The notes beneath the pieces are model-generated. The model ran no database searches. It saw nothing but the letters and a program-made list of their open reading frames with translations, and was not told where the DNA came from. A program made the translations under genes and the position numbers. A DNA stretch of 64,000 nucleotides from Bacteroides gallinarum DSM 18171 = JCM 13658 (GTDB lineage Bacteria; Bacteroidota; Bacteroidia; Bacteroidales; Bacteroidaceae), in NCBI RefSeq assembly GCF_000374365.1, contig NZ_KB894136.1, positions 1-64,000 on the forward strand. Reading direction: 5' to 3'. Shown piece after piece: positions 33,688 to 42,898 of the stretch. How positions within the stretch are numbered: position 1 is the first letter of the stretch; each line of letters opens with the position of its first letter.

Positions 33688-36159
33688 ATGGGCAAAATAT
33701 ACACCACCATTCTGACCCTGTTTACAGTAATAAGCATCACATTATCGGGATGCGAACGGGATGACGGACAAATATCGAACCGAGGCAAGATTAATCTGAA
33801 ACTGACCGCCGATGCAAGTGTGGAAAGAACGGTCACACGCGTTGCTGCAGGCGAAGCAGCGCTACCCGATACCGACGACTTCTCTGTTGCAGTTCTCCAA
33901 AATAACAATGTACAGCTCTCATGGGATAAATATGCCGACTTTACAGACGGCACAGAGCTGCCTGCCGGTAACTACACACTAAAAGCCGCTTACGGGAACA
34001 TAGAGACGCAAGGTTTCGATGCGCCGTATTACGAAGGCACGGAAGATTTCTCTATCAAAAAGAATGAAAGCACGGATGTATCGGTTACCTGCTATCTTGC
34101 CAATGTGAAGATTACAACGGAATATACCGACCTCTTCAAAGAGTATTTCACAGACTATACTGTAAACATACGTCCTGCCGGTAGCCCGGATATATCATTC
34201 GATAAGGACGAAACACGGGCTGCGTATGTAAAACCGGGTAAAATCACTGTCTACCTGTCCGGAAGCAAGCAGCAAGGAAGCAAGGTTACATTCGAAGCCG
34301 CCACCATAGATAACGCCAAGGCACGCCAGCACTACCGCTTGAAATTCGATGTGAAAGCAGGCGGAACGGAACTGCACATATCCTTCACGGACGAAACGGA
34401 AAGAGTGCCGGTAACTATCGACATATCGGACGAGGCTTTAAATACCCGTGCCCCGTTCTTTACCCCGACGGGGTTCGAACCGGGAGTAACCCGGGAATTG
34501 ATAGAATGGACGGAACCCGAATCCACCCTGTCAGCCCTCTTGACAGCCCGCGGCGGAATATCCAAATGCGTGTTGATAACTCACTCCCCTTCTTTACTGA
34601 ACAAAGGGTGGCCTGCCGAAATCGATTTGGCCGAACCGGACCCGAGTATCCTTGCCACCTTACAAAATTTAGGACTGGCATTAAAAGGATTAAGCGCCAA
34701 TATCGATAAAATGGCGGTAGTAGACTTCACCAAAGCATTAGCCAACCTGTCTTACTCGGAAACGGAGGCAGAAAATACATTCACTCTGATTGCAACGGAC
34801 AAACTCGGCAAAGTAAACGAAGAACCCTTAATACTCAGAATAAAGTCCCTATCCAACGGATTCGACGTGGCGCAGCCCATGAATGCAGGGCGCGGCAGCA
34901 CATCCGTACTATTGACCGTTACCCTGAAAGGAGACATCTCCCGGGTCGAATACCGATACCAGGCATACGGCTACTGGCAATCCCTAACCCCTACGAACGT
35001 GAAAAGCGATGAATACACACATCAGGTAACGCTTGCATTCAAGGACGGCCTGCAAGAACCACAACAACTGAAAGTAATTGCGGGTGACAAGGAAAAGACC
35101 GTAACGGTAGAAATCGGCGAATCTTCGTGCTCGTTATCCGCACCCGAAGGAAACGTCTGGGCAAAGTCGGCCACAATCTACCTGACCGGAGACACGGACG
35201 GAACAACGGAATTCCTGAAAACAGTCAAAGACATCACCGTACAATGCAGGAAAGAAACAGGGGACTGGTTCTCTCCGGTACAGGAGAAGGTAAAGAACAC
35301 AATCGAGATTACCGGATTAGAACCCGACACCCGCTACACCTTTAAAGCAACCATAGGCGGAACCAACACGATTACCGTCAACAACGAAGTAACCTTAGAA
35401 ACGGAAGAAGCTTTGCAGATACCCAACTCCGGCTTCGAAGAATGGTACACGGACTCCGACACGCGGTGGTCTGCCGGGACGTTCGGTAATTTCACCCATT
35501 ACTTCTACTACCCTTACAGTAAGGATGCCACCGACATATGGTGGAATACGAACAACAAATACTCCCAGGCATGGACCGTAGCCCCCGTACAAACGACAAC
35601 CTGCCCCGCTGTAATCTATGTGAAAGATGCCAAAAGCGGTAACAAAGCGGCTGAAATTCATACAGCCGGCTCCGGCGGGGAATATTCGAGCACCCCCAGC
35701 TCCATGTACCCCCAAAGCGCAAGAGCCGGACGTTTATTTATAGGAACCTATAACTGGAACGATAAAAAAGAAACCGTAACCACGGGACACGCTTTCGCCT
35801 CCCGGCCTCGTGAAATGAAATTCTGGTATAAATACACCCCCTACCAGGCAGATAATTTCAAGGTCGAGATAGAGATACGCAGCAACGGTAAAGTCATTGC
35901 AAGCGGCTCGTACATACCGGATGCCACAAGCACCGCAGACACCGAATACCGGGAAGGAAGCATCACCCTCGACTATAACGGCCATATGGAAAAAGCCACC
36001 GGCATATACGTCGATATCCTGTCGACTACCAAGACCTCCTTTACCAGCGACGACTTGCAGAAAGCCGGAACTATCGACCTGACGGACTGTGCAACAGGCT
36101 GGACTACACACTTAGGCAGCCGCCTCAAAATAGACGATTTAGAACTTATATACGAATAA
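33688..36159 (+). CDS. DUF4493 + PCMD surface lipoprotein, operon gene 1
   Basis: An 823-residue lipoprotein: signal peptide with lipobox TLSGC. The ATG at 33688 is preferred to a GTG six bases earlier because it directly precedes the signal peptide. The N-terminal region (about 30-210) matches DUF4493: GKINLKLTAD, VTR, DTDDFSV, LPAGNYTLKAAYG, PYYEGTEDFSIKK and CYLANVKITTEY. Middle Ig/FN3-like segments lead to a C-terminal PCMD-like domain (from about 575; PNSGFEEWYTDSD, FASRPREMKFWYKY, SRLKIDDLELIYE). Function is unknown. It is the first of eight genes spaced 5-49 bp apart. Confidence 0.82.
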   Translation: MGKIYTTILTLFTVISITLSGCERDDGQISNRGKINLKLTADASVERTVTRVAAGEAALPDTDDFSVAVLQNNNVQLSWDKYADFTDGTELPAGNYTLKAAYGNIETQGFDAPYYEGTEDFSIKKNESTDVSVTCYLANVKITTEYTDLFKEYFTDYTVNIRPAGSPDISFDKDETRAAYVKPGKITVYLSGSKQQGSKVTFEAATIDNAKARQHYRLKFDVKAGGTELHISFTDETERVPVTIDISDEALNTRAPFFTPTGFEPGVTRELIEWTEPESTLSALLTARGGISKCVLITHSPSLLNKGWPAEIDLAEPDPSILATLQNLGLALKGLSANIDKMAVVDFTKALANLSYSETEAENTFTLIATDKLGKVNEEPLILRIKSLSNGFDVAQPMNAGRGSTSVLLTVTLKGDISRVEYRYQAYGYWQSLTPTNVKSDEYTHQVTLAFKDGLQEPQQLKVIAGDKEKTVTVEIGESSCSLSAPEGNVWAKSATIYLTGDTDGTTEFLKTVKDITVQCRKETGDWFSPVQEKVKNTIEITGLEPDTRYTFKATIGGTNTITVNNEVTLETEEALQIPNSGFEEWYTDSDTRWSAGTFGNFTHYFYYPYSKDATDIWWNTNNKYSQAWTVAPVQTTTCPAVIYVKDAKSGNKAAEIHTAGSGGEYSSTPSSMYPQSARAGRLFIGTYNWNDKKETVTTGHAFASRPREMKFWYKYTPYQADNFKVEIEIRSNGKVIASGSYIPDATSTADTEYREGSITLDYNGHMEKATGIYVDILSTTKTSFTSDDLQKAGTIDLTDCATGWTTHLGSRLKIDDLELIYE

Positions 36160-36165
36160 CGGAAT

Positions 36166-37440
36166 ATGAAGAAGCCAATCACCTTATTTACCCTCGTCCT
36201 TTTTGCTATCCTTGCGCTCCCGTCCTGCAACCGCGAGCAATGGGGAAGTGACCCGGAAGTTTCCGGTAACACAGACAACCGTGCCGAAGGACAAATAGGG
36301 CTGTCCACCCTCAAAGTTTCGGTAAACGAACATGCTTCCGCCACTGTTACCCGTGCAGAAGTCGGCACGGACGATTTCATTATCCGCATTTACGATATAG
36401 ATAAGGAAGGGAAAATGGTGCAGGAATGGAAATACAACGAGATACCCGAAATATTCACTTTAAAAGTCAGCCATTACAGCATCACGGCAATGTCTCACGA
36501 AGTACAGCCGGCAGAGTTCGAGAAGCCCTACTACTTTTCCAAGCAAGACTTCGAGATAAAAGAAAATACAGTAACCGATTTGAAAGAGTTGGTTTGTTCC
36601 CTGAACAACATCAAAGTAAGGATATCCTATGAAAACGACCTCAAAAACTTGTTGGGCGACGACTCCAAAGTCAACGTTTCCATAGGTGAAGGACGTCTGG
36701 AATACGCGAAAGACGAAACACGCGCCGGCTATTTCAAGTCTATCGGTGAAACCAACATACTCATTGCCGACCTGAATGCAACCGTCCAGGGAGAGAAAGT
36801 AACCATGTCCAAAGCATTCATCGACGTGCTGCCCGGTGAAGAACGCATCATAAAATATTCGCTGAAACAAGACAGCGACGGCGACGGCGACAACGGAGAG
36901 ATTGGAAAAATCGACATACAGATAGATGCCACGTGCGAAGTTGTAGAGAAAGACATTACCATAGACCCGGGCAACGAGGAGCCCCTCCCCGACCCCGACC
37001 CTAATCCGGAACCGGAACCCGGTCCCGCAACCCAACCGACTATCACCGGCAAAGGCTTCGACATCACCAAGAGCATAACCATACCGCCCGGCACTTCCAT
37101 GGACAACCCCTATCCCGTAATCGTAAAAATCGCAGTGCCGGAAGGCATCCGGAACCTGGAAATAGGGATTACCTCCGGCAGTACCGACTTTGCAGGTGCC
37201 ATTGCCGACCTGGGACTTACGAATTTCGATTTGGCAAATCCGGGGTCGTTAACCGATACGCTTAAGAACTTAGGCCTGCCCTACGGAGACGCAGTAACCG
37301 GCCAGACCGACATCGATTTCGATATCAGCGGATTCACCGGACTGCTGACAGGCTTCCCCGGCACTCACCGGTTTACCCTGAAAGTTACGGACAACAAAGG
37401 AAATACGGCATCCGCTATCCTGGCGCTTATCGTAAATTGA
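36166..37440 (+). CDS. DUF4493 lipoprotein, operon gene 2
   Basis: A 424-residue lipoprotein (LALPSC lipobox). The N-terminal DUF4493-like region has TRAEVGTDDFIIRIYD, KPYYFSKQDFEIKE and CSLNNIKVRISYEN. It then has an Asp/Gly run DSDGDGDNGE, which resembles a calcium-binding loop, a Pro/Glu/Asp-rich linker (EEPLPDPDPNPEPEPGP) and a C-terminal domain ending in an Ig-like strand pattern (FTLKVTDNKGNTASAIL). It lacks PCMD. The proline linker could hold the C-terminal domain away from the membrane. It follows gene 1 by 6 bp; the end of the gene is part of a 39-bp tandem duplication. Confidence 0.78.
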   Translation: MKKPITLFTLVLFAILALPSCNREQWGSDPEVSGNTDNRAEGQIGLSTLKVSVNEHASATVTRAEVGTDDFIIRIYDIDKEGKMVQEWKYNEIPEIFTLKVSHYSITAMSHEVQPAEFEKPYYFSKQDFEIKENTVTDLKELVCSLNNIKVRISYENDLKNLLGDDSKVNVSIGEGRLEYAKDETRAGYFKSIGETNILIADLNATVQGEKVTMSKAFIDVLPGEERIIKYSLKQDSDGDGDNGEIGKIDIQIDATCEVVEKDITIDPGNEEPLPDPDPNPEPEPGPATQPTITGKGFDITKSITIPPGTSMDNPYPVIVKIAVPEGIRNLEIGITSGSTDFAGAIADLGLTNFDLANPGSLTDTLKNLGLPYGDAVTGQTDIDFDISGFTGLLTGFPGTHRFTLKVTDNKGNTASAILALIVN

Positions 37441-37499
37441 GCAAAGTACGATGACAAAGAGGCGCTTATCGTAAATTAAGCAAAACACGATGACAAAGA
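37422..37499 (+). repeat. 39-bp tandem duplication spanning a stop and a start codon
   Basis: Units at 37422-37460 and 37461-37499 are near-identical 39-bp copies with three differences. Each contains CTTATCGTAAATT and ACATGACAAAGA-like start context. Copy one carries the stop codon of operon gene 2 and an ATG (37451) that now opens only a seven-codon ORF, MTKRRLS, ending at 37474. Copy two carries the ATG (37490) used by operon gene 3. Confidence 0.85.
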
Positions 37500-39658
37500 A
37501 ATACTTTAAATACCACCTGCTATCCATAGCGCTGATTTCATTCATCGCCTGTACGGAGAGGGATACCCTGGGCGGGGAAGGGACACTTCATCTGAAAGTC
37601 GGCGTTACCGACCGGGTGAAAGTCACTACCCGCACCATGACCGACGAGCTGCAAGACTCCCTGCAACGCCATTGTACAATCGGCATCCTCAACGGAAAGG
37701 GAACCGTCCGCCGCTATGAGGGAACGGACGAACTTCCGGAAGCCCTTTACCTCGCTGCCGGAAGCTACACGGCGCAGGTAACGGCAGGAGATTCGGTTCC
37801 CGCATCCTTCGAAACCATATACTATAAGGAAGAACGCCCCTTCGATATCAACAGCGGAGAAACCACGAACCTGGAACTGACCTGCGGTATAGCCAATACA
37901 GTAGTGGCAGTACGGTACGATGAAACATTGAGTTCCGTTTTCCAGACTTATAAAGTTACGGTTTCCACAACGGGCGGAAGCTTGGACTACCTTCCCGAAA
38001 GCAAAGACTCTATCGGCTATTACATGCTGCCGGCAGACGACAACAAGCTGCTATGGCATCTGGAAGCCACTATGCCCGACGGCACGGGCTACACAAGGAA
38101 AGAGAGCATTCTGGACGTAAAACCCGCCTACCGTTACGACCTGTTCTTCAACTTCGTGCCGACCGACTACAAGGACGGCGGCGGCACGGTAGAAATCAGC
38201 GTCAATGCCAACCCGATAAGGGAGATTACCGACGAAGTGCAAATCTACCAACGCCCGGTTTTCCGCGGCGAGGACTTCGACATAACATCGTCCGCATTCT
38301 ATGAAGTAGGTATGGGCAAAGAGCTGTCGTACACAGTAACCGCCACATCCGTGCTCAACGAACTGTCCATGCACTGCGAACAATTCACGCAATGCGGGCT
38401 TCCCGCCCGGATGAACCTTATGAAACTGACGGAAATGGAAAGAGGACGCCTGGAAACCGCCGGGCTATCATTCAAATCCGAATACAACGCCGGCAACAGC
38501 GTGGGCATTACACGCGTAACCTTCTCCGACGACCTGATGAAGAAAATCACCGGAAAAGAAGGAACTTACAACATAACACTGCATGCAACCGACGCCCGCG
38601 GCCGTACCAACGAAAGAGTGCTCGCCATATCCGCCTCCGATGCGGTGGTGCTGACTAAAGATGCCGCAGAGGGCGATATATGGACTTCGAAAGCCGTCCT
38701 GCGGGGTGGTCTGATGAAAGACACTTCCGACCCGCTGATATTCCGTTACCGGACAGCCGGCTCATCTGCATGGAAAGAAGCGCCCGCTACGCTAAACGGT
38801 AAGGAAATGACAGCCTCAATCACCGGATTAAAAGTAGCCACCACCTACGAATACGTAGCGGTAGCCGGCCCAAAAGCCTCCTCCGTAGTTTGCAGGTTCA
38901 CGACCGAAAAGGCAGCCCAGCTTCCGAATGCCGGGTTCGAGAACTGGCACGGTTCCAAACCCACCTACGTCTATGAATCCGGCGGAACGATGTTCTGGGA
39001 TACCGGCAACCACGGTTCGCAAAAGGCCGGTACGGACATCACTACCGCAGACGGTTCCGTAGCGCATAGCGGCAACTACTCAGCCAAGTTGGAATCCAAG
39101 TTCGCCAGCATGTTGGGCATCGGGCAATTCGCTGCCGGCAACATATTCTCCGGCAAATACCTGGCTACCAACATGGACGGTGTCGTCGGGAACGGCGTAC
39201 TGGGCTGGGGACGTCCGTTCGCCTCCCGCCCCACAGCGCTGCGCGGATATATACGCTACCTATCCAATACGGTAAACTACAACAATAAATGCGAATTCAT
39301 CAACCAGGGTGACCCGGACATAGGAAGCATCTTTATCGTGCTGGGCAACTGGCCGGGCGAGACTTACGGCGGAGAAACATGGCCGGTAGTAGTCAAGACC
39401 AACTACAAAAACCTGTCCCAAGCCCAGTTGTTCGATGTAAACAGCGAATACATCATAGGTTACGGTGAAAAGAACTTCACTGCCTCGACGGAAGGAGAAG
39501 GAATGATTGAATTCGACATCCCGGTCGACTACCGTTATACCAACCGGAAACCGACAGCTATCATCATCGTAGCCTCATCCAGCAAATACGGCGACTATTT
39601 CAGCGGCGGAACAGGAAGTACGATGTGGCTCGACGACCTTGAATTAGTTTACGAATAA
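37490..39658 (+). CDS. DUF4493 + PCMD surface lipoprotein, operon gene 3
   Basis: A 722-residue lipoprotein (SFIAC lipobox, Cys at about 21). DUF4493-like region: GTLHLKVGV, TTRTMTDELQ, LPEALYLAAGSYTAQV, YYKEERPFDINSGE and CGIANTVVAVRYDE. A central region with FN3-like repeats (about 245-475) precedes a PCMD domain (from about 480): LPNAGFENWHG, MFWDTGNHGS, AAGNIFSGKY, GRPFASRPTALRGYIRY, SSSKYGDYFSGG and STMWLDDLELVYE. PCMD was named as a putative carbohydrate metabolism domain; no activity is established that I know of. Confidence 0.84.
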   Translation: MTKKYFKYHLLSIALISFIACTERDTLGGEGTLHLKVGVTDRVKVTTRTMTDELQDSLQRHCTIGILNGKGTVRRYEGTDELPEALYLAAGSYTAQVTAGDSVPASFETIYYKEERPFDINSGETTNLELTCGIANTVVAVRYDETLSSVFQTYKVTVSTTGGSLDYLPESKDSIGYYMLPADDNKLLWHLEATMPDGTGYTRKESILDVKPAYRYDLFFNFVPTDYKDGGGTVEISVNANPIREITDEVQIYQRPVFRGEDFDITSSAFYEVGMGKELSYTVTATSVLNELSMHCEQFTQCGLPARMNLMKLTEMERGRLETAGLSFKSEYNAGNSVGITRVTFSDDLMKKITGKEGTYNITLHATDARGRTNERVLAISASDAVVLTKDAAEGDIWTSKAVLRGGLMKDTSDPLIFRYRTAGSSAWKEAPATLNGKEMTASITGLKVATTYEYVAVAGPKASSVVCRFTTEKAAQLPNAGFENWHGSKPTYVYESGGTMFWDTGNHGSQKAGTDITTADGSVAHSGNYSAKLESKFASMLGIGQFAAGNIFSGKYLATNMDGVVGNGVLGWGRPFASRPTALRGYIRYLSNTVNYNNKCEFINQGDPDIGSIFIVLGNWPGETYGGETWPVVVKTNYKNLSQAQLFDVNSEYIIGYGEKNFTASTEGEGMIEFDIPVDYRYTNRKPTAIIIVASSSKYGDYFSGGTGSTMWLDDLELVYE

Positions 39659-39671
39659 AATCATCCGTGAA

Positions 39672-40406
39672 GTGAAACAAAAAGCAATCATCATAGCATT
39701 AGCCCTGGCAGCTATCGTATGCGGCAAAGTGCGGGCGCAGGAGTTCAAGCGCCAAATAGAACAAAGCACATTCGTGCCTAAGGGACAGTGGATAGCGGGA
39801 AGCTCGATATCCTACTCCGAACATACCGAGGACAACTACCAGTTCCTGATTATCGACGGCTTCAAGTCCGACGGCTATACATTCAAGGTCAGCCCCCTGG
39901 TATGCTATGCATTTAAGGACAACATGGCAGCCGGCGGCCGGTTCGCATACAGCCGTTCATTGATAAAATTAGACGGCTTGACGCTGAACATCGACGACGA
40001 CAACCAGTTCGACATCAACGATTTGTATCAGTTGAAACATACATATTCCGGCATGCTGATTCTGCGCAACTACATCAGCCTGGGCAAAAGCAGGCGGTTC
40101 GCACTATTCAATGAAACCCAATTGGAATGGTCGGGCAGCCAGTCCAGGGTGATAAACGGAAAAGACGAATCCGTTACCGGCACTTTTGCCACTACCACCG
40201 GAATGAGCATCGGAGCAGCTCCAGGCATCGTTGCATTCATCAACAACTATACTGCCGTAGAAGTCAGTATCGGTGTGCTCGGGCTGAATTTCAGCAAAAC
40301 CAAACAGGTTACGAACCAGGTGTACCAAGGCGAACACTCGTCGAACAGCGCCAACTTCAAGATAAACTTATTTTCCATAGGGCTGGGACTGGCCTTTTAT
40401 CTGTAA
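39672..40406 (+). CDS. Outer-membrane beta-barrel protein, operon gene 4
   Basis: A 244-residue protein with a cleavable signal peptide (cut near VRAQEF), then alternating amphipathic strands typical of a small outer-membrane barrel of eight to ten strands. Key segments are WIAGSSISYSEH, VCYAFKDNMAAGGRFAYS and LNIDDDNQFDIND, ending FKINLFSIGLGLAFYL. It begins with GTG; no ATG lies upstream in frame, and this start gives a complete signal peptide. It is a clear paralogue of the next gene, 6 bp downstream. Confidence 0.78.
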   Translation: MKQKAIIIALALAAIVCGKVRAQEFKRQIEQSTFVPKGQWIAGSSISYSEHTEDNYQFLIIDGFKSDGYTFKVSPLVCYAFKDNMAAGGRFAYSRSLIKLDGLTLNIDDDNQFDINDLYQLKHTYSGMLILRNYISLGKSRRFALFNETQLEWSGSQSRVINGKDESVTGTFATTTGMSIGAAPGIVAFINNYTAVEVSIGVLGLNFSKTKQVTNQVYQGEHSSNSANFKINLFSIGLGLAFYL

Positions 40407-40412
40407 ACGAGG

Positions 40413-41291
40413 ATGAAGAAGCTACTTATATATATGGTGTACATCATGGCGGGCACGGGAGCGGCCGGCGCACAAGAAATGCGGCAGGCAATGCCCCAAG
40501 CGCAAGACTCGATACGGGTACACACGGTTTACGTACACGACACGATATACATCGGGCGGCCGGCAGCAGAAGCAACCCGACCGGACAGCTCGGAGATTAT
40601 CTATACCAAACCAGTCGGACGCTTCGACCGGGGAATTATCAACTACCGCTTTATCCCCAAAAAGAAATGGGTGGGCGGGCTGACATTCTCCTATATAAAC
40701 TACGATGGCGAAGACAGCCGGATGCTCTTTTCATTGATAAAAGACTTCGATTGCAACTTCCGCACACTGTCCGTCAAACCGTTTATAGGCTACGCCTTTA
40801 AAGACAACATCGTAATCGGGCTGAAAACCGGCTATAACCACACCGTAGCCGACCTGGGCAACATATCGCTGAGCATCGACGACGATTTGAGCTTCGACCT
40901 CAAAGACATACGCTACTCGGAAGACTCGTACAGCATCGCCCTGTTCCACCGCTCGTACGTAGGGTTGGATAAAGGCAAACGCTTCGGCTTCTTCAACGAA
41001 AGCTCGCTCTCCTACACCAACGGAAGCAGCACCTTCACCCGCGGAAGGGACGAAACATTGAAACGCACGGAAACCACCATACACGAGATACACCTGGGGC
41101 TGAACCCCGGCGTTGCCGTATTCATAATGGAGAATGTATGTGCCGAGATGTCGTTCGGCGTCGTCGGATTCAAGTACAGGATAGAGAAACAAAAGAACAA
41201 TGAAGGCGAAGTAGGAAAGCGCAATACCAGCGGTGCAGACTTCAAAATCAACCTGTTCAACATCAATATAGGAATTACACTTTGCTTGTAA
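40413..41291 (+). CDS. Outer-membrane beta-barrel protein, operon gene 5
   Basis: A 292-residue protein with a signal peptide (AGTGAAGAQE), a roughly 50-residue N-terminal extension (QDSIRVHTVYVHDTIYIGRP) and a barrel paralogous to gene 4: KKWVGGLTFSYINY, GYAFKDNIVIGLKTGY and LSIDDDLSFDLKD, ending FKINLFNINIGITLCL. The extension may be periplasmic and touch peptidoglycan or a partner. A pair of barrels among surface lipoproteins suggests an export, anchoring or assembly role, which is inference. Confidence 0.78.
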   Translation: MKKLLIYMVYIMAGTGAAGAQEMRQAMPQAQDSIRVHTVYVHDTIYIGRPAAEATRPDSSEIIYTKPVGRFDRGIINYRFIPKKKWVGGLTFSYINYDGEDSRMLFSLIKDFDCNFRTLSVKPFIGYAFKDNIVIGLKTGYNHTVADLGNISLSIDDDLSFDLKDIRYSEDSYSIALFHRSYVGLDKGKRFGFFNESSLSYTNGSSTFTRGRDETLKRTETTIHEIHLGLNPGVAVFIMENVCAEMSFGVVGFKYRIEKQKNNEGEVGKRNTSGADFKINLFNINIGITLCL

Positions 41292-41296
41292 AATCA

Positions 41297-42886
41297 ATGA
41301 AGAAAATACGTACATATACAACCGGACTGTCCCTGGCACTGGCAAGCCTGCTGGCCTCGTGCATCGAGAACAATGTGCCCTACCCCACTATAAAGCTCGA
41401 CATCACCGCGCTCGAAGTAGAGGGGCAGACCGCCGGCGCGGTTATCAGCACGGAGAACCGCACGGTGACGGTAACCCTGGCCGACACCGTAAACATGAAA
41501 AAAGTATATATCAAGAAAGTGGAAATGACGGAAGGCGCAAGGAGCATCCTGCGCCCGGATACCACTTTCGACCTGACAAATCCCCAAACGGTTATCCTAT
41601 CCCTCTACCAGAACTATCCGTGGGAAATCATAGCCAAGCAACCTATCGACCGTCGTTTCGTGGTGGAAGGGCAAATCGGCGAAGCCGTTTTCTACGTAAG
41701 CGAGAAAGAGCGGAGAGCTATCGCCTACGTAAGCAAAGAACACGATTTGTCCGAAATCAGAATCAAGGAATTAAAGTTAGGGCCTACCGGCTCCACCATA
41801 CACGGCTACGACGGCAGCTCTGCGGTAATGAACTTCACGGGCGGGCAGCCGCAAATCGTAATCGTCACCTACCGGGATATACTGGAAGAGTGGACGCTCA
41901 ACGTATTCGAGACGGATGCCGTTAAGCTGACGGCGGCAGACGGCTGGGTCAATGTAGCCTGGCTGTACGGAGAAGGGCTCGAAGGCGAAGACAACGGTTT
42001 CGAAATACGCGAGGAAGCCACCGGAGAATGGCAGAAAGTCGATGCCTCCTATATGATGACTACCGGCGGAACCTTCTCCGCCCGTATCCCCCACCTCAAA
42101 GCCTCTACGACCTATGCCTGCCGCGCCTATTCGGGAACCTCCGTAAGTACGGAAAAGACCTTTACCACTACAACCGCCGTAGAACTGCCCAACGCCTCCT
42201 TCGACTACTGGAGCATGGACGGCAAAGTGGCTAACCCGTGGGAGGAGAACAGCACGCCGTTCTGGGACACCGGCAATACAGGCGTAACAACCGCCAGCCA
42301 AAGCAACTCCACCTCTACCGACGACACGGCCACAGGAAGCGGCAAGGCAGCCAGACTGGAATCGAAGAACGTAATCGTGAAATTTGCCGCCGGCAACTTG
42401 TTTACAGGTAAATTCGTCAAGGTAGACGGCACGAACGGCATCTTAGACTTCGGCCAGCCGTTTACGGGACGCCCCACGAAGCTAAGGGGATACTACAAAT
42501 ACACCACCGCGCCTATCACCGATTTGCCCAAGGAAGGCAGCCAGGACTATACGCGTTTCCAGGCCTACAAAGGGGTGCCCGACACATGCGCCATTTACAT
42601 CGCCCTGGGCGACTGGAACGAGCCGATAGAAATACGTACCCGCCCGGAAAACCGGAAGCTGTTCGACAAGAACGACGAACATGTCATTGCCTATGCCGAA
42701 CTGTACAACGGAACTACGACTACGGAATACAAGAAGTTCGAATTGAATTTGGAGTACCGTGCCACCGACCGCGTACCCACCTACATCGTCATCGTATGCT
42801 CCGCAAGCAAATACGGCGACTACTTCGTAGGCGGCAGAGGGAGTACGCTCTGCGTAGACGAGTTCGCCCTGGATTATGATTACTGA
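41297..42886 (+). CDS. PCMD-domain surface lipoprotein, operon gene 6
   Basis: A 529-residue lipoprotein (LLASC lipobox) starting at MKKIRTYTT; an upstream in-frame TTG at 41282 would add only five residues and overlap gene 5. The N-terminal half is not DUF4493: it has two similar beta-rich repeats (around residues 25-115 and 115-210: ITALEVEGQ, VTVTLADTVNMKKVYIKKVEM, and the second AIAYVSKEHDLSEIRIKELKL). An FN3-like segment follows, then PCMD: LPNASFDYWSMDG, PFWDTGNTG, AAGNLFTGKF, GQPFTGRPTKLRGYYKY, SASKYGDYFVGG and STLCVDEFALDYD. It is 5 bp after gene 5. Confidence 0.8.
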   Translation: MKKIRTYTTGLSLALASLLASCIENNVPYPTIKLDITALEVEGQTAGAVISTENRTVTVTLADTVNMKKVYIKKVEMTEGARSILRPDTTFDLTNPQTVILSLYQNYPWEIIAKQPIDRRFVVEGQIGEAVFYVSEKERRAIAYVSKEHDLSEIRIKELKLGPTGSTIHGYDGSSAVMNFTGGQPQIVIVTYRDILEEWTLNVFETDAVKLTAADGWVNVAWLYGEGLEGEDNGFEIREEATGEWQKVDASYMMTTGGTFSARIPHLKASTTYACRAYSGTSVSTEKTFTTTTAVELPNASFDYWSMDGKVANPWEENSTPFWDTGNTGVTTASQSNSTSTDDTATGSGKAARLESKNVIVKFAAGNLFTGKFVKVDGTNGILDFGQPFTGRPTKLRGYYKYTTAPITDLPKEGSQDYTRFQAYKGVPDTCAIYIALGDWNEPIEIRTRPENRKLFDKNDEHVIAYAELYNGTTTTEYKKFELNLEYRATDRVPTYIVIVCSASKYGDYFVGGRGSTLCVDEFALDYDY

Positions 42887-42898
42887 CAATAAGAGAAT

